NCBI GenBank assembly: GCA_036272915.1
Contig: DATAXV010000202.1
Coordinates: forward strand, 5,571-69,570
Length of the DNA stretch: 64,000 nt
Source of the DNA: DATAXV01 sp036272915
Lineage (GTDB): Bacteria; Chloroflexota; Dormibacteria; Dormibacterales; Dormibacteraceae
Direction: 5' to 3'
Part shown: one piece after another, positions 41,511 through 49,636 of the stretch
Numbering within the stretch: the first letter of the stretch is position 1
How the letters are laid out: each line of letters begins with the position of its first letter
Program-made: the position numbers and the translations under genes
Notes under the pieces: model-generated
Seen by the model: the letters and a program-made list of their open reading frames with translations, nothing else
Told to the model about the DNA's origin: nothing
The model's database searches: none

Positions 41511-42020
41511 CTAGACCGCGCTGGCGGCGGTCTCATCCGACACCGCCACCTCGTCCTCGACCCTGTGGTAGGTGTCGATGCTGGTCAGACGGTCGGTGTA
41601 GAGGACCCCATCCAGGTGGTCGAGCTCGTGCTGGAAGGCCCGGGCGACGAAGCCCGCGGCTTTGACGCGAACCGCCTTCCCCTTGCGGTTGAGCCCCTTG
41701 ACCACCACCGTCTCCGCCCGCTCCACCTCGCCGGCATAGCCGGGGATGCTGAGACAGGCCTCGTAGCCGGTCTGGGTCCCCTCCGACTTGATGATCTCGG
41801 GGTTGACCAGTGTGTACACCTGGCCCTCGTCGCCGCGGACGGCGCAGGCACGCAGGCTCACCCCGATCTGGGGCGCGGCCAGCCCGGCACCCTGCGCGGA
41901 GAGCATCGTCTCGCTGAGGTCGTCGAGCAGCCTCACCACCGAGGAGTCGACGCGCGGCACCCGCCTCGCCTTCTGACGAAGCACCGGGTGCTCGACGACC
42001 AAGATGTCACGAATCGCCAT
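41511..42020 (-). CDS. def: Peptide deformylase
   Basis: 169 residues from ATG 42020 (MAIRDILV); an ATG 12 bases upstream is possible. Motif 1 GAGLAAPQIGV, motif 2 EACLSIPG (usually EGCLS; the Cys ligand is kept) and motif 3 QHELDHLDGVLYTDR (HExxH) give a complete Fe/Zn site. Removes the formyl group from nascent proteins. First gene of def-fmt-smpB. Confidence 0.95.
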   Translation of the reverse strand: MAIRDILVVEHPVLRQKARRVPRVDSSVVRLLDDLSETMLSAQGAGLAAPQIGVSLRACAVRGDEGQVYTLVNPEIIKSEGTQTGYEACLSIPGYAGEVERAETVVVKGLNRKGKAVRVKAAGFVARAFQHELDHLDGVLYTDRLTSIDTYHRVEDEVAVSDETAASAV

Positions 42021-42092
42021 GGAACCCGTCATTCTACCCGCGCACGCCCTCGGTCAAGCGCGGCCCTGGACGTGACCTCCGAGCCGGGCGCC

Positions 42093-43358
42093 TCACATCG
42101 CCGGGTGGCTGAGGCCCTCCACCGTGGCGTCGGCCCGGGGGATGCTGCCAGGATTGCGCAGCGGTGCCCAGCTGACCTCGAAGTGGGCGCCGCCCAGGCC
42201 GACCGAGTTGCCGACCTGCCAGCGGGCGCCGGTCGCCCGGACCACGCTGTCGGCGATGCTCAGGCCGAGGCCGGCGCCGCCCGGCGTCGTCGAGGCGCGG
42301 TAGAAGCGGTCGAAGATCCGGGCCTGCTGCTCGGGGCTGATGCCGGGGCCGCTGTCCTCGACCGAGAAGACCACCCGTCCCTGGTGCAGGCCGGCGACGA
42401 CGCGGATGGTCCCGCCGTCGGGTGTGTACCGGCACGCGTTGTCGACGAGGACGCCGGCCAGCCGGATCATCCACTCGGGCGGGGCGGCGACCACCGGATC
42501 GCCCTCCCCCACCGGCTCCACCTGCAGGGTCAGGGCGCGCCGCTGGGCGACCGCGCCGAAACGCTCGTGGGCTTGGGCGGCGACCTGCCGGACGTCCACC
42601 GCCTTGCTCTCCGGCACCGCCGGCTGGTCCCGGAAACGCGCCAGCCAGAGCAGGTCCTCGACGATCGAACGCAGACGCTTGCCCTCCTCGGCGACACGCT
42701 GGATGGTCTCGCGGTAGGCGGACGCCTCTCGATCCTTGAGCAACGCCAGCGAGGTCTCCGCCTCGATCACCTGGAGCGGCGTGCGGAGCTCGTGAGAGGC
42801 GTCGGCGGTGAACGCGAGCTGGCGCTTGCGATCCTGCTCGACCGGGTAGGCCGAGCGGTACCCGCTCCAGAGGGCGACGCCGAAGATGACGAGGAGGATG
42901 GGTATCCCGAGCAGGACCTCTCCGACGACGACGGTCATGGACAGGGTGCGGATCTCGCTGACTTCGCCCCCGATCACCCACGTGTAGCCGTCGACCTGCT
43001 GACTGTAGAACCGAAATGGCCGGCCGTAGTACATGAGGGTGGTCGGGCGGCGCAGGCCGACGGCGGCCTCGGGTGGTGGGGCGGGCGCGGTCGGAGACGC
43101 GCGAGCGACGCTGCCGTCCGGCCTGAGCTCCCAGACCCACACGAATCCGATCACGCCCGGCGCCCCCAGATCGGGAGGAGCGGTCGACTGCTCGAAGGCG
43201 GGCAGGACCTGGGTCAGGTAGGCATCGGCCTGCGCATACAGGCTGCGCCGGAGGAGCAGAACCCCGCCGGCGGAGACGACGATGTAGACGAGGGCGACGA
43301 ACGCGGTCGCCGCAAGGGCCACCCGCAGGGGCCCGGCGAACATCGCCCGCTGTCTCAT
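42093..43358 (-). CDS. Two-component sensor histidine kinase
   Basis: 421 residues from the ATG at 43358, overlapping the response-regulator stop by ATGA. Transmembrane helices at about 10-33 and 150-175 flank an extracytoplasmic sensor of ~110 residues. The H-box ADASHELRTPLQV, N-box VLVDNACRYTPDGG, G1 DSGPGISPEQ and G2 GGAGLGLSIADSVVRA motifs are intact. No HAMP domain is obvious between helix 2 and the kinase core. Signal unknown. Confidence 0.92.
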   Translation of the reverse strand: MRQRAMFAGPLRVALAATAFVALVYIVVSAGGVLLLRRSLYAQADAYLTQVLPAFEQSTAPPDLGAPGVIGFVWVWELRPDGSVARASPTAPAPPPEAAVGLRRPTTLMYYGRPFRFYSQQVDGYTWVIGGEVSEIRTLSMTVVVGEVLLGIPILLVIFGVALWSGYRSAYPVEQDRKRQLAFTADASHELRTPLQVIEAETSLALLKDREASAYRETIQRVAEEGKRLRSIVEDLLWLARFRDQPAVPESKAVDVRQVAAQAHERFGAVAQRRALTLQVEPVGEGDPVVAAPPEWMIRLAGVLVDNACRYTPDGGTIRVVAGLHQGRVVFSVEDSGPGISPEQQARIFDRFYRASTTPGGAGLGLSIADSVVRATGARWQVGNSVGLGGAHFEVSWAPLRNPGSIPRADATVEGLSHPAM

Positions 43359-44026
43359 CCGTGCTCGACCAGCCGGTAGCCGGCCCCCCGGACCGCGACC
43401 AGGTCGACCCCCGAGCCGGCCAGCTTGCGCCGCAGCCGGGCGGCGTGCACGTCGATGGTGTTGGAGCCGGCCGCCTCGCTCTCGTCCGGCCACGCGTGGA
43501 GGCCGATCGCCTCGCGGCTGACCACCGCCGGCGTCCTCCGCATGAGAAGCTCGAGCATGGCGAACTCACGGGCGCGCAGGTCGATCGCGGCGCCGTCGAC
43601 GGAGACCACACGGGTCGCCGGGTCGAGCGTGACCTGACCGAGCTGGAGGACCGGCGCCTCGACCTGCGGGGGCCGACGCAGCAGGGCGCGGAGGCGGGCC
43701 AGGAGCTCCTCGAAGCTGACCGGCTTGACCAGGTAGTCGTCGGCGCCGGAGTCGAGCCCGTGGACCTTGTCGCTGAGCCCGTCACGGGCGGTCAGCATCA
43801 GGATCGGGGTGAAGATCTTGAGGCCTCTCGCCTGCCGGACCACCTCGTCGCCGGGGAGGCCGGGCATTCGCCAGTCGAGGATCGCCGCCGCATACTCGTA
43901 GAGGCGGAGCATGTGCAGTGCGTCGTCGCCGCGATCAACCCCATCGACGATGTAGCCGCTCTCCTCGAGGCCGCGGACGAGGACGGACCGGACCGGGGCG
44001 TCGTCCTCGGCGAGCAGGATTCTCAC
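43355..44026 (-). CDS. OmpR/PhoB-family response regulator
   Basis: 223 residues from the GTG at 44026 (VRILLAEDD); longer upstream frames lack receiver homology. Receiver domain: acidic AEDD, phospho-Asp in AAILDWRMPG, Thr in LMLTARD, Lys in DDYLVKPVS. Winged-helix DNA-binding domain (about 130-220) with LRAREFAMLELLMRRTPAVV and SNTIDVHAARLRRKLAG. Acts with the kinase encoded immediately downstream; targets unknown. Confidence 0.93.
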   Translation of the reverse strand: MRILLAEDDAPVRSVLVRGLEESGYIVDGVDRGDDALHMLRLYEYAAAILDWRMPGLPGDEVVRQARGLKIFTPILMLTARDGLSDKVHGLDSGADDYLVKPVSFEELLARLRALLRRPPQVEAPVLQLGQVTLDPATRVVSVDGAAIDLRAREFAMLELLMRRTPAVVSREAIGLHAWPDESEAAGSNTIDVHAARLRRKLAGSGVDLVAVRGAGYRLVEHG

Positions 44027-44105
44027 CCCTGCATCTTGCAACCGCGGGGGGTGGACGTGAGCACCCGGGCCCACGTCCACCGAACCCTGAGGCGGTTGGG
44101 AGAGG

Positions 44106-44402
44106 TCAGTCGTGGTCGTTGGGCAGGTTTCGGAACTCGGCGGAGCGCCGGCTCCGCATGAGCTCGTGCTGCATCGCGAAAAGCCTGTCCTGAAGAGAGG
44201 TGACATCGTCGTGGCGCGCGTGCGCGACCTCCTCGCGAGAGACGGTGGTGGCGAGCAGGGTCATGCAGCGCAGGCGGAGCTCGGGCGGCGGCTGCCGCAG
44301 GCCGATCAGGTTGCAGTCCTCAAGCTCGAACAGCAGCCGGTCACTGGCCCGCATCAGCGTTGCGGTATCGGGGTGGATCTTCGTGTCCGTCGCCATGGCC
44401 AC
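44106..44402 (-). CDS. Small hypothetical protein
   Basis: 98 residues from ATG 44402 (or 44396). A soluble, mostly helical sequence with ordinary composition (RASDRLLFELEDCNLIGLRQ, then TSLQDRLFAMQHELMRSRRS), unlike the Arg/Pro-rich noise frames around it. No family recognised. It sits between the two-component system and a methyltransferase, all on the minus strand. Confidence 0.55.
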   Translation of the reverse strand: MAMATDTKIHPDTATLMRASDRLLFELEDCNLIGLRQPPPELRLRCMTLLATTVSREEVAHARHDDVTSLQDRLFAMQHELMRSRRSAEFRNLPNDHD

Positions 44403-44450
44403 AACGGTAGGAGCCGTGGATGAACGAAAAGTGAACGCCCGAAATCGGCC

Positions 44451-45038
44451 TCAGCGGTGGCAGCGGAGGACGCGGTATCCCTTGCGCGAGGCGATCCGCT
44501 CGGTGCGGAAGCCCGACTCCTCGAGCCACGTCTGAAGCGAGTCGGAGCCGAGGTGGCGCTGGACCACCAGCGTCGCCGCCGCCGCCTCCCCCAGCCGCCC
44601 CAGCCAGTCCAGGAGCAGGACGTGCAGGGGCTCCTTCCCGATCCGGATCGGCGGGTTCGACCAGATGCCGGCGAACCGCACCTCGGGCGGCACCGCGTCC
44701 GGCGCACACACCCTCACGTTGGTGACGCCGGCCGCCTCCGCGTTGCGCCGGCAGAGCTCGAGCGCGAGCTCGTTGACGTCGACCGCCCAGACCGTCGCCT
44801 CGGGTGAGGCGGTGGCCAGGGCCAGGCTGATCGGCCCGTAGCCGCAGCCGAGGTCGAGGAGGTCGCCTGCCTCCGGCGGCGGAGGCATGGCCTCGAGAAG
44901 GATCCCGGTGCCGGGGTCGATGCGGTCGCGCGAGAAGACCCCGGTCTCGGTGCGCAGGGGCAGGCGCCGCTCGCCGAGGCGCAGCGTCAGCGTGCGCGGC
45001 TGGCCCCCTCGCTCAGGGGTCTCGAAGTAGTGGGACAA
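44451..45038 (-). CDS. RsmC-like class I methyltransferase
   Basis: 195 residues. LLDLGCGYGPISLALA is SAM motif I, VWAVDVNELALELCRRNA motif II, and GIWSNPPIRIGKE the NPP(F/I)R motif of N2-guanine methyltransferases such as RsmC (16S rRNA G1207) and its single-domain relatives. The N-terminus HYFETPERGG is typical of that group, as is the GVFSRDRIDPGTGILLEAM loop. Probably modifies 16S rRNA. Confidence 0.88.
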   Translation of the reverse strand: MSHYFETPERGGQPRTLTLRLGERRLPLRTETGVFSRDRIDPGTGILLEAMPPPPEAGDLLDLGCGYGPISLALATASPEATVWAVDVNELALELCRRNAEAAGVTNVRVCAPDAVPPEVRFAGIWSNPPIRIGKEPLHVLLLDWLGRLGEAAAATLVVQRHLGSDSLQTWLEESGFRTERIASRKGYRVLRCHR

Positions 45039-45080
45039 CGCCGTACATGATGGGCCGCGTCGGGCCCTGCCCGCGGCCGC

Positions 45081-45557
45081 TCAGGGGAGGATGCTGGAGA
45101 CCGCCCTCCAGCCCAGCCCACCCTGATCGGCGGCGCGGGCGACGTCCAGCGCCAGCAGCTCCGGCCAGCGGCTGGCCGGCACCGTGTCCTCCATACCCAC
45201 CGCCATGTCGCTGGCCACGGCCTGGCGCCTGACCACGCAGCCCGATCCCTGCCGGCGGATGTCGTAGTGGATCTGGCCGAGCTTGAGCTCGAGACGGTTG
45301 ATGGAGCCGCCGAAGAGCCCACGATGGCTGCGCACCGTCTGCGGTCCCAGACGGCCCAGGCTCTCGGCCAGATAGGCGAGCAGCCCCGACGGGTCCCCGA
45401 GCCGGATGCGGATGCGATCGATCGCCTCCGCCACCTCGGAGGGCGGGCCCGCCTTGGCGTCGGCGCCCGGGTAGGCGGCGCCGCAGTAGCGGCAGGCCTG
45501 GCTGCCGACGTGCACCGGCGCGCCGCAGTTCACGCAGCGGGTGAGCGGATCAGCCAT
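45081..45557 (-). CDS. Zinc-ribbon protein
   Basis: 158 residues. An N-terminal double-CxxC ribbon (CVNCGAPVHVGSQACRYCG, Cys about 8, 11, 22, 25) is followed by ~120 residues without a recognised family (RIRIRLGDPSGLLAYLAES; RLELKLGQIHYDIRRQGSGC). Its start overlaps the stop of the YbjQ-like gene by 8 bases, so the two proteins are coproduced and may interact. Confidence 0.7.
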   Translation of the reverse strand: MADPLTRCVNCGAPVHVGSQACRYCGAAYPGADAKAGPPSEVAEAIDRIRIRLGDPSGLLAYLAESLGRLGPQTVRSHRGLFGGSINRLELKLGQIHYDIRRQGSGCVVRRQAVASDMAVGMEDTVPASRWPELLALDVARAADQGGLGWRAVSSILP

Positions 45558-46365
45558 CGGCGGTCAGGATCACCGAGGGCGGCGTCACCGGCCGAGCGCC
45601 GGGCTCGCGGGAGACGGCGGTGCCGATGGCGAAGAACTCGATGACGTGGCTTCCCCACCCGTGGTTCTTCTCGTGGACCTGGACGGCGACGATGCCGTCC
45701 CCGCCGAACTGCGTGCACTCCGCCTCCATCCGCCGCATGGCCAGCTCCCGGGCGGCGTAGGTGCCCTGCGTCAGCGGGACGTGCTCGGTGCTGCCGGTGA
45801 GCTGGCGGAACCACTGGGCCACGTTCTGCATGCTCACGTGGTAGACGCAGGAGCCGATGACGAGCCGGACCGGCCGGAAGCCGGCGACGCGAAGCTTGTA
45901 GAAGTCCTGACCGCTGAGGTCGGACGAGAAGGGGATCCCGTGCTCGGGCCGGATCCGCTGCGAGGCGTCGCGGGCGCGGACCGCGGTGCCGATGAAGAGG
46001 AACTCGAGCAGGTCCTCGCCCCAGCTGTAGCTGTTGATGTCCATGCGGACACCGACGATCCCGTCGGCGTCCAGCGCCACCGCCTCGGTCTCCATGCGGT
46101 GGATGGCCAGGCGGCGGGCGTCGTACATGGCCTTGCTGATGACGCCCAGCTCCTCGTTGCGGTTGGTCCGGATCCGCTGCCAGCCGATGTGATAGATCGA
46201 GCTGCCCAGGACCAGGCCGAGGGCGTCGAAGCCGAGGCTCTCGATGCAGAGGAGCTCATCGACCGAGAGGTCGCTGGTGAAGGGCCCGGCGAGGAGCCGG
46301 TCCAGCGCCTCCGAGGAGGGCCGGTCCGAACCGTGCTGCTGCTGCTGGCCGCCGAAGAGGGGCAT
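45550..46365 (-). CDS. Protein with two YbjQ-like (heavy-metal-binding DUF) domains
   Basis: 271 residues from the ATG at 46365, preceded by AAGGAG. Two homologous halves (about 20-140 and 150-265), each with a YxARxLAxxRMExE helix (YDARRLAIHRMETEA; YAARELAMRRMEAEC), an ADGIVGVR/GDGIVAVQ strand and an E(F)xxIGTAV end, as in YbjQ/UPF0145 proteins. Those form pentamers of unknown role. Coupled to a downstream zinc-ribbon gene. Confidence 0.8.
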   Translation of the reverse strand: MPLFGGQQQQHGSDRPSSEALDRLLAGPFTSDLSVDELLCIESLGFDALGLVLGSSIYHIGWQRIRTNRNEELGVISKAMYDARRLAIHRMETEAVALDADGIVGVRMDINSYSWGEDLLEFLFIGTAVRARDASQRIRPEHGIPFSSDLSGQDFYKLRVAGFRPVRLVIGSCVYHVSMQNVAQWFRQLTGSTEHVPLTQGTYAARELAMRRMEAECTQFGGDGIVAVQVHEKNHGWGSHVIEFFAIGTAVSREPGARPVTPPSVILTADG

Positions 46366-46570
46366 CGTCACTCCTTGCCGGCCGGGCGGCCGGGTTCCGG
46401 GTAGGGCAGGCAAAGCCTAGGCATCTTCGCCGGTGCTGTCCATAGGTCCGCCGCCTCGCCCACCTCCGAATTCGAATCGGGACGTTCGTCCTGACGCGCC
46501 GGGACGGCGGCCCGGAATCGGTTGAACTCGCCCTGCGCCCCCCATGACCTCCTTAAGACGCGCATATCCC

Positions 46571-46579
46571 TGCTATAAC
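46571..46579 (+). promoter_or_regulatory. Extended -10 promoter before the phosphate transporter
   Basis: TGCTATAAC matches the extended -10 form TGnTATAAT at 8 of 9 positions, 23 bases before the pit ATG. TTAAGA at 46553 is a poor -35 at short spacing, as tolerated by extended -10 promoters. No Pho-box direct repeat was seen. Confidence 0.45.
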
Positions 46580-46602
46580 CTTGGATCCGTAGCTTCTCCA
46601 CC

Positions 46603-47748
46603 ATGAGTGAGGGGCTGATCATCATCGTCATCCTGGTCGCGTTCGCCCTGGCCTTCGACTTCACAAACGGCTTTCATGACACAGCCAATGCGATGGCCAC
46701 CTCGATCGCGACCAAGGCGCTGCCGCCCCGCGTGGCAGTGGGTATATCGGGAGCGCTGAACTTCATCGGCTGCTTCCTTTCCCTGGCGGTGGCAACGACC
46801 ATCGCCAAGGGAATCGTCAACACCGGTCAGATCACCGTCGAGGCCGTGTTCGCCGGGCTGATCGGCGCGATCACCTGGAACCTGCTGACCTGGTTGCTCG
46901 GGCTCCCCTCGAGCTCGTCCCACGCCATCATCGGCGGCATCGTGGGCGCCGCGATCATCACCGGAGGGTGGTCGGCCGTCAAATACGACGGCATCCTCTC
47001 CAAGGTGCTGGTGCCGGCCGTCGCCTCGCCGATCATCGCGGGCGCGGCAGCCGCCCTGGCCGTCTTCCTCGCCGGCTACATCACGGCTCGGTCCCGGCCT
47101 GAATTCATGGCCAGGGGCTATCGGATCGGCCAGATCGTGTCCGCCTCGCTGGTCTCGCTCGCCCATGGGACCAACGACGGCCAGAAGACGATGGGCATCA
47201 TCACCCTGGCCCTGATCGTCAACGGCAACATCGCGGCCAAGGCGGGGGTGCCCCTCTGGGTCATCGTCACCTGCGCCGCCTCGATCGCGCTCGGCACCTA
47301 CATCGGCGGCTGGCGCGTGATCCGGACGCTCGGCCACCGGCTGACCTCGATCACGAGCCAGCAGGGCTTCTCCGCTGAGTCGGTCTCCTCGGCCGTGATC
47401 CTCGGTGCCGCCCACTTCGGCTTCGCGGTCTCCACGACGCAGGTCACCTCGGGCAGTGTCATGGGCTCCGGCCTCGGCAAGGGCGTGGGCCTCCGCTGGG
47501 GCGTGGTCGGCCAGATGTGCCTCGCCTGGCTGATCACGATCCCCGTCGCCGCTGTCTTCGGGGGCGCGGCGACCGAGCTCGCCAAGGCCATCGGCGGCCT
47601 TCCCGGCGTGATCGTCACCGGCCTGATCGCTGCCGCCGTCTTCGGCGTCATCTACTGGGCCGCACAGCGCCAGCCGGTCACCGCCAACAACGTCAACGAC
47701 CCCGAACCCCAGACCGAGGCCCTCGCCGCCTCGGCGCCGACCGCCTGA
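46603..47748 (+). CDS. PiT-family inorganic phosphate transporter
   Basis: 381 residues, about ten helices. Both duplicated PiT signatures are present: AFDFTNGFHDTANAMATSIA near the N-terminus and VSLAHGTNDGQKTMGIITLA in the second half, with SSSSHAIIGGIVGAAI and its partner FAVSTTQVTSGSVMG. Low-affinity uptake of phosphate as a metal-phosphate complex driven by protons. The usual PhoU-like partner (DUF47) is absent; a small membrane protein follows by 10 bases instead. Confidence 0.94.
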   Translation: MSEGLIIIVILVAFALAFDFTNGFHDTANAMATSIATKALPPRVAVGISGALNFIGCFLSLAVATTIAKGIVNTGQITVEAVFAGLIGAITWNLLTWLLGLPSSSSHAIIGGIVGAAIITGGWSAVKYDGILSKVLVPAVASPIIAGAAAALAVFLAGYITARSRPEFMARGYRIGQIVSASLVSLAHGTNDGQKTMGIITLALIVNGNIAAKAGVPLWVIVTCAASIALGTYIGGWRVIRTLGHRLTSITSQQGFSAESVSSAVILGAAHFGFAVSTTQVTSGSVMGSGLGKGVGLRWGVVGQMCLAWLITIPVAAVFGGAATELAKAIGGLPGVIVTGLIAAAVFGVIYWAAQRQPVTANNVNDPEPQTEALAASAPTA

Positions 47749-47758
47749 GGGGAGTGAG

Positions 47759-48106
47759 ATGACCACTACGCCGCAGCTGGCAGCACTCATCGCCTGGGGC
47801 TCGATCGGCCTGGTGCTGGTCTTCGCCCTGATCACTGGAGCCGTCGTCGTCGGCGCCTTCTCCTTCGGGCTGGTCGGCTTGGACCGCTACCAGAAGGCGC
47901 GTGGCAATGGCGGTGGCGGCAGTACCACCGTCGAGGCCGCAGCCCCTACCGCCGGAGACCCCCGGCCGAGCGACCCGGCCAACGCGCAGACCCAGGACCG
48001 GGAGTCGTTGGCCTTCCTCTCGCTGATCGTCGCCGTTTTCTGCTTCGCCATCTGCGTGCTCGGGATCGCTGCCGGGCTCTGGGCGATGCTGAACAAGGTC
48101 TCCTAA
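47759..48106 (+). CDS. Small two-helix membrane protein downstream of pit
   Basis: 115 residues. Helices at about 8-38 (LIAWGSIGLVLVFALITGAV) and 85-110 (LAFLSLIVAVFCFAICVLGI) flank a Gly/Ala/Pro-rich cytoplasmic or external loop. No family recognised. The start lies 10 bases after pit with GGGGAG upstream, so it is probably an accessory of the transporter. Confidence 0.7.
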   Translation: MTTTPQLAALIAWGSIGLVLVFALITGAVVVGAFSFGLVGLDRYQKARGNGGGGSTTVEAAAPTAGDPRPSDPANAQTQDRESLAFLSLIVAVFCFAICVLGIAAGLWAMLNKVS

Positions 48107-48231
48107 AGGCAGAGATAGCTTCCGGCCCCGTCAGCTCCGGGGGTCCGTCGAAAGGACCAGCCCTTCCCCCGGGGCAGATGGGGCCGGACCTTCCGGTCGC
48201 GGCGTCCGCCGATCCGCCAGCGGGACGCCTC

Positions 48232-49473
48232 TCACCGCCGGTGCGCGCCGTCCCCCGTCTCGTCGCTGGAGCGACGCCGGTTGTTGGCCAGATGGTCGCG
48301 CTGCCAGTCACCGCTCCGCTTGACCCAGGGTTGCGGCGGATCGTCCTCCACCGACGTCAGCCGCCGACCGCCGGCGATGGTGGCCACCGGCTCCAACCAC
48401 CGGCTGGCGGGCCGGCTCTCCAGCGTCACGTCGTAGAGCGTGGGCGTCTCCCCCCCCTCGCGCAGCGCGAACAGGGCCACGTCCGCCCGAGCCCCGGGCC
48501 GCAGGCTTCCGATCTCCGGGTACATCCCCAACACCTCGGCCGGCCGCCTGGTGGTGGCCGTGATCACGTCCTCCAGGTCGGCCCCCAGGGAAACCAGCTT
48601 GTTCATGCAGGTGGGCAGGTCGAAGACCGGACCGCCGACCGAGAGCTGGTGGATGTCGCTGGAGACGACGTCGGGGGCGAAGCCTCCGCTCAGGGCGGCC
48701 TCGGCGGAGGCGAAGGTGAAGGATCCGCTGCCGTGGCCCAGGTCGAAGAGCACACCTCGCTGCCGGGCCGCGAGCACCGCCTCGCGGACGCGGCCGTCGC
48801 TGCCGGTCAGGGACATGCTCCGGCCGGTGAAGCAGTGGGTCACCACGTCGCCCGGGCGCAGCCGCACGAGCACCTCCTCCAGCTCCGGCGGCCCCTGGCC
48901 GATGTGGACCATGACCGGCTGGCCCAGGCGCTCGGCCGCTTCCACGGCCCGCTCCAGCGGCCGCACGCCCTGCCCGCCGATGGTCTCCCTGCTGATCCGG
49001 ACCTTGACCCCGGCCACCGTCTCCCGGTACCGCTCGACACTGGCGATGAGCGCCTCCACGTCGCAGTACTCGGGGATCGCCACCTCGTGGGTGCGGGCGG
49101 TCAGGCCGACGCAGGAGATGTTGACGAAGCAGCGCAGCCGGATCGCGGAGGGCTCGGCGATGAACCGGATCAGCCCGGGCAGGTTGTAGGCGCCTGCGGA
49201 CCCGGCGTCGACCCAGGTGGTGACGCCACTGCGGGCGGCGACGGGGTCGGGGCGGATGCCCCAGAACGTCGCCCCCCAGTAGGAGTGGGTGTGCAGATCG
49301 ATCAGGCCGGGAAGCACGACCAGCCCGGTGGCGTCGACCACCTCGGCCGCCGGACCGGGGTCGATGCCGGGCTCGACCGCGGTGATGCGACCCCCGTCGA
49401 CGGCGACGTCCATCTTGTCGCGAAGCCCCGCGCCGGGGTCGATGACGTTCCCGCCGGAGATGAGAAGGTCCAA
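48232..49473 (-). CDS. Amidohydrolase/deacetylase-family metallohydrolase
   Basis: 413 residues. Metal ligands of the dihydroorotase-like subgroup: PGLIDLHTHSYWG (HxH), VAGVKVRISR (carboxylated Lys), PVMVHIGQGPPE (His), DVVTHCFTG (His) and VVSSDIHQ (Asp). ARSGVTTWVDAGSAGAYNLP and VFDLPTCMNKLVSLG match the family of cytoplasmic deacetylases/amidohydrolases (related to EF_0837/Atu3266 proteins). Acts on an N-acyl or cyclic amide substrate not identifiable here. A ~30-residue basic tail is extra. Confidence 0.87.
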   Translation of the reverse strand: MDLLISGGNVIDPGAGLRDKMDVAVDGGRITAVEPGIDPGPAAEVVDATGLVVLPGLIDLHTHSYWGATFWGIRPDPVAARSGVTTWVDAGSAGAYNLPGLIRFIAEPSAIRLRCFVNISCVGLTARTHEVAIPEYCDVEALIASVERYRETVAGVKVRISRETIGGQGVRPLERAVEAAERLGQPVMVHIGQGPPELEEVLVRLRPGDVVTHCFTGRSMSLTGSDGRVREAVLAARQRGVLFDLGHGSGSFTFASAEAALSGGFAPDVVSSDIHQLSVGGPVFDLPTCMNKLVSLGADLEDVITATTRRPAEVLGMYPEIGSLRPGARADVALFALREGGETPTLYDVTLESRPASRWLEPVATIAGGRRLTSVEDDPPQPWVKRSGDWQRDHLANNRRRSSDETGDGAHRR

Positions 49474-49636
49474 CCGGTCAGCGCCGCGTCATTCGGGCCA
49501 CCGCTCCGGCGGCCGACGCCACGGCACGCGACCCGTCAAGCGAGAGCCGTCGACGACCGCATCGCCAATGCCACATTGCTCGCCATCGTACGCGCGGTCT
49601 GGCGGGCCGCACCGCCATGCCGGGACGCGTCACCCC

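Noticed and set aside
40722..43379. 885-codon plus-strand frame
   Set aside because: Antisense to fmt, def and the histidine kinase; no recognisable domain.
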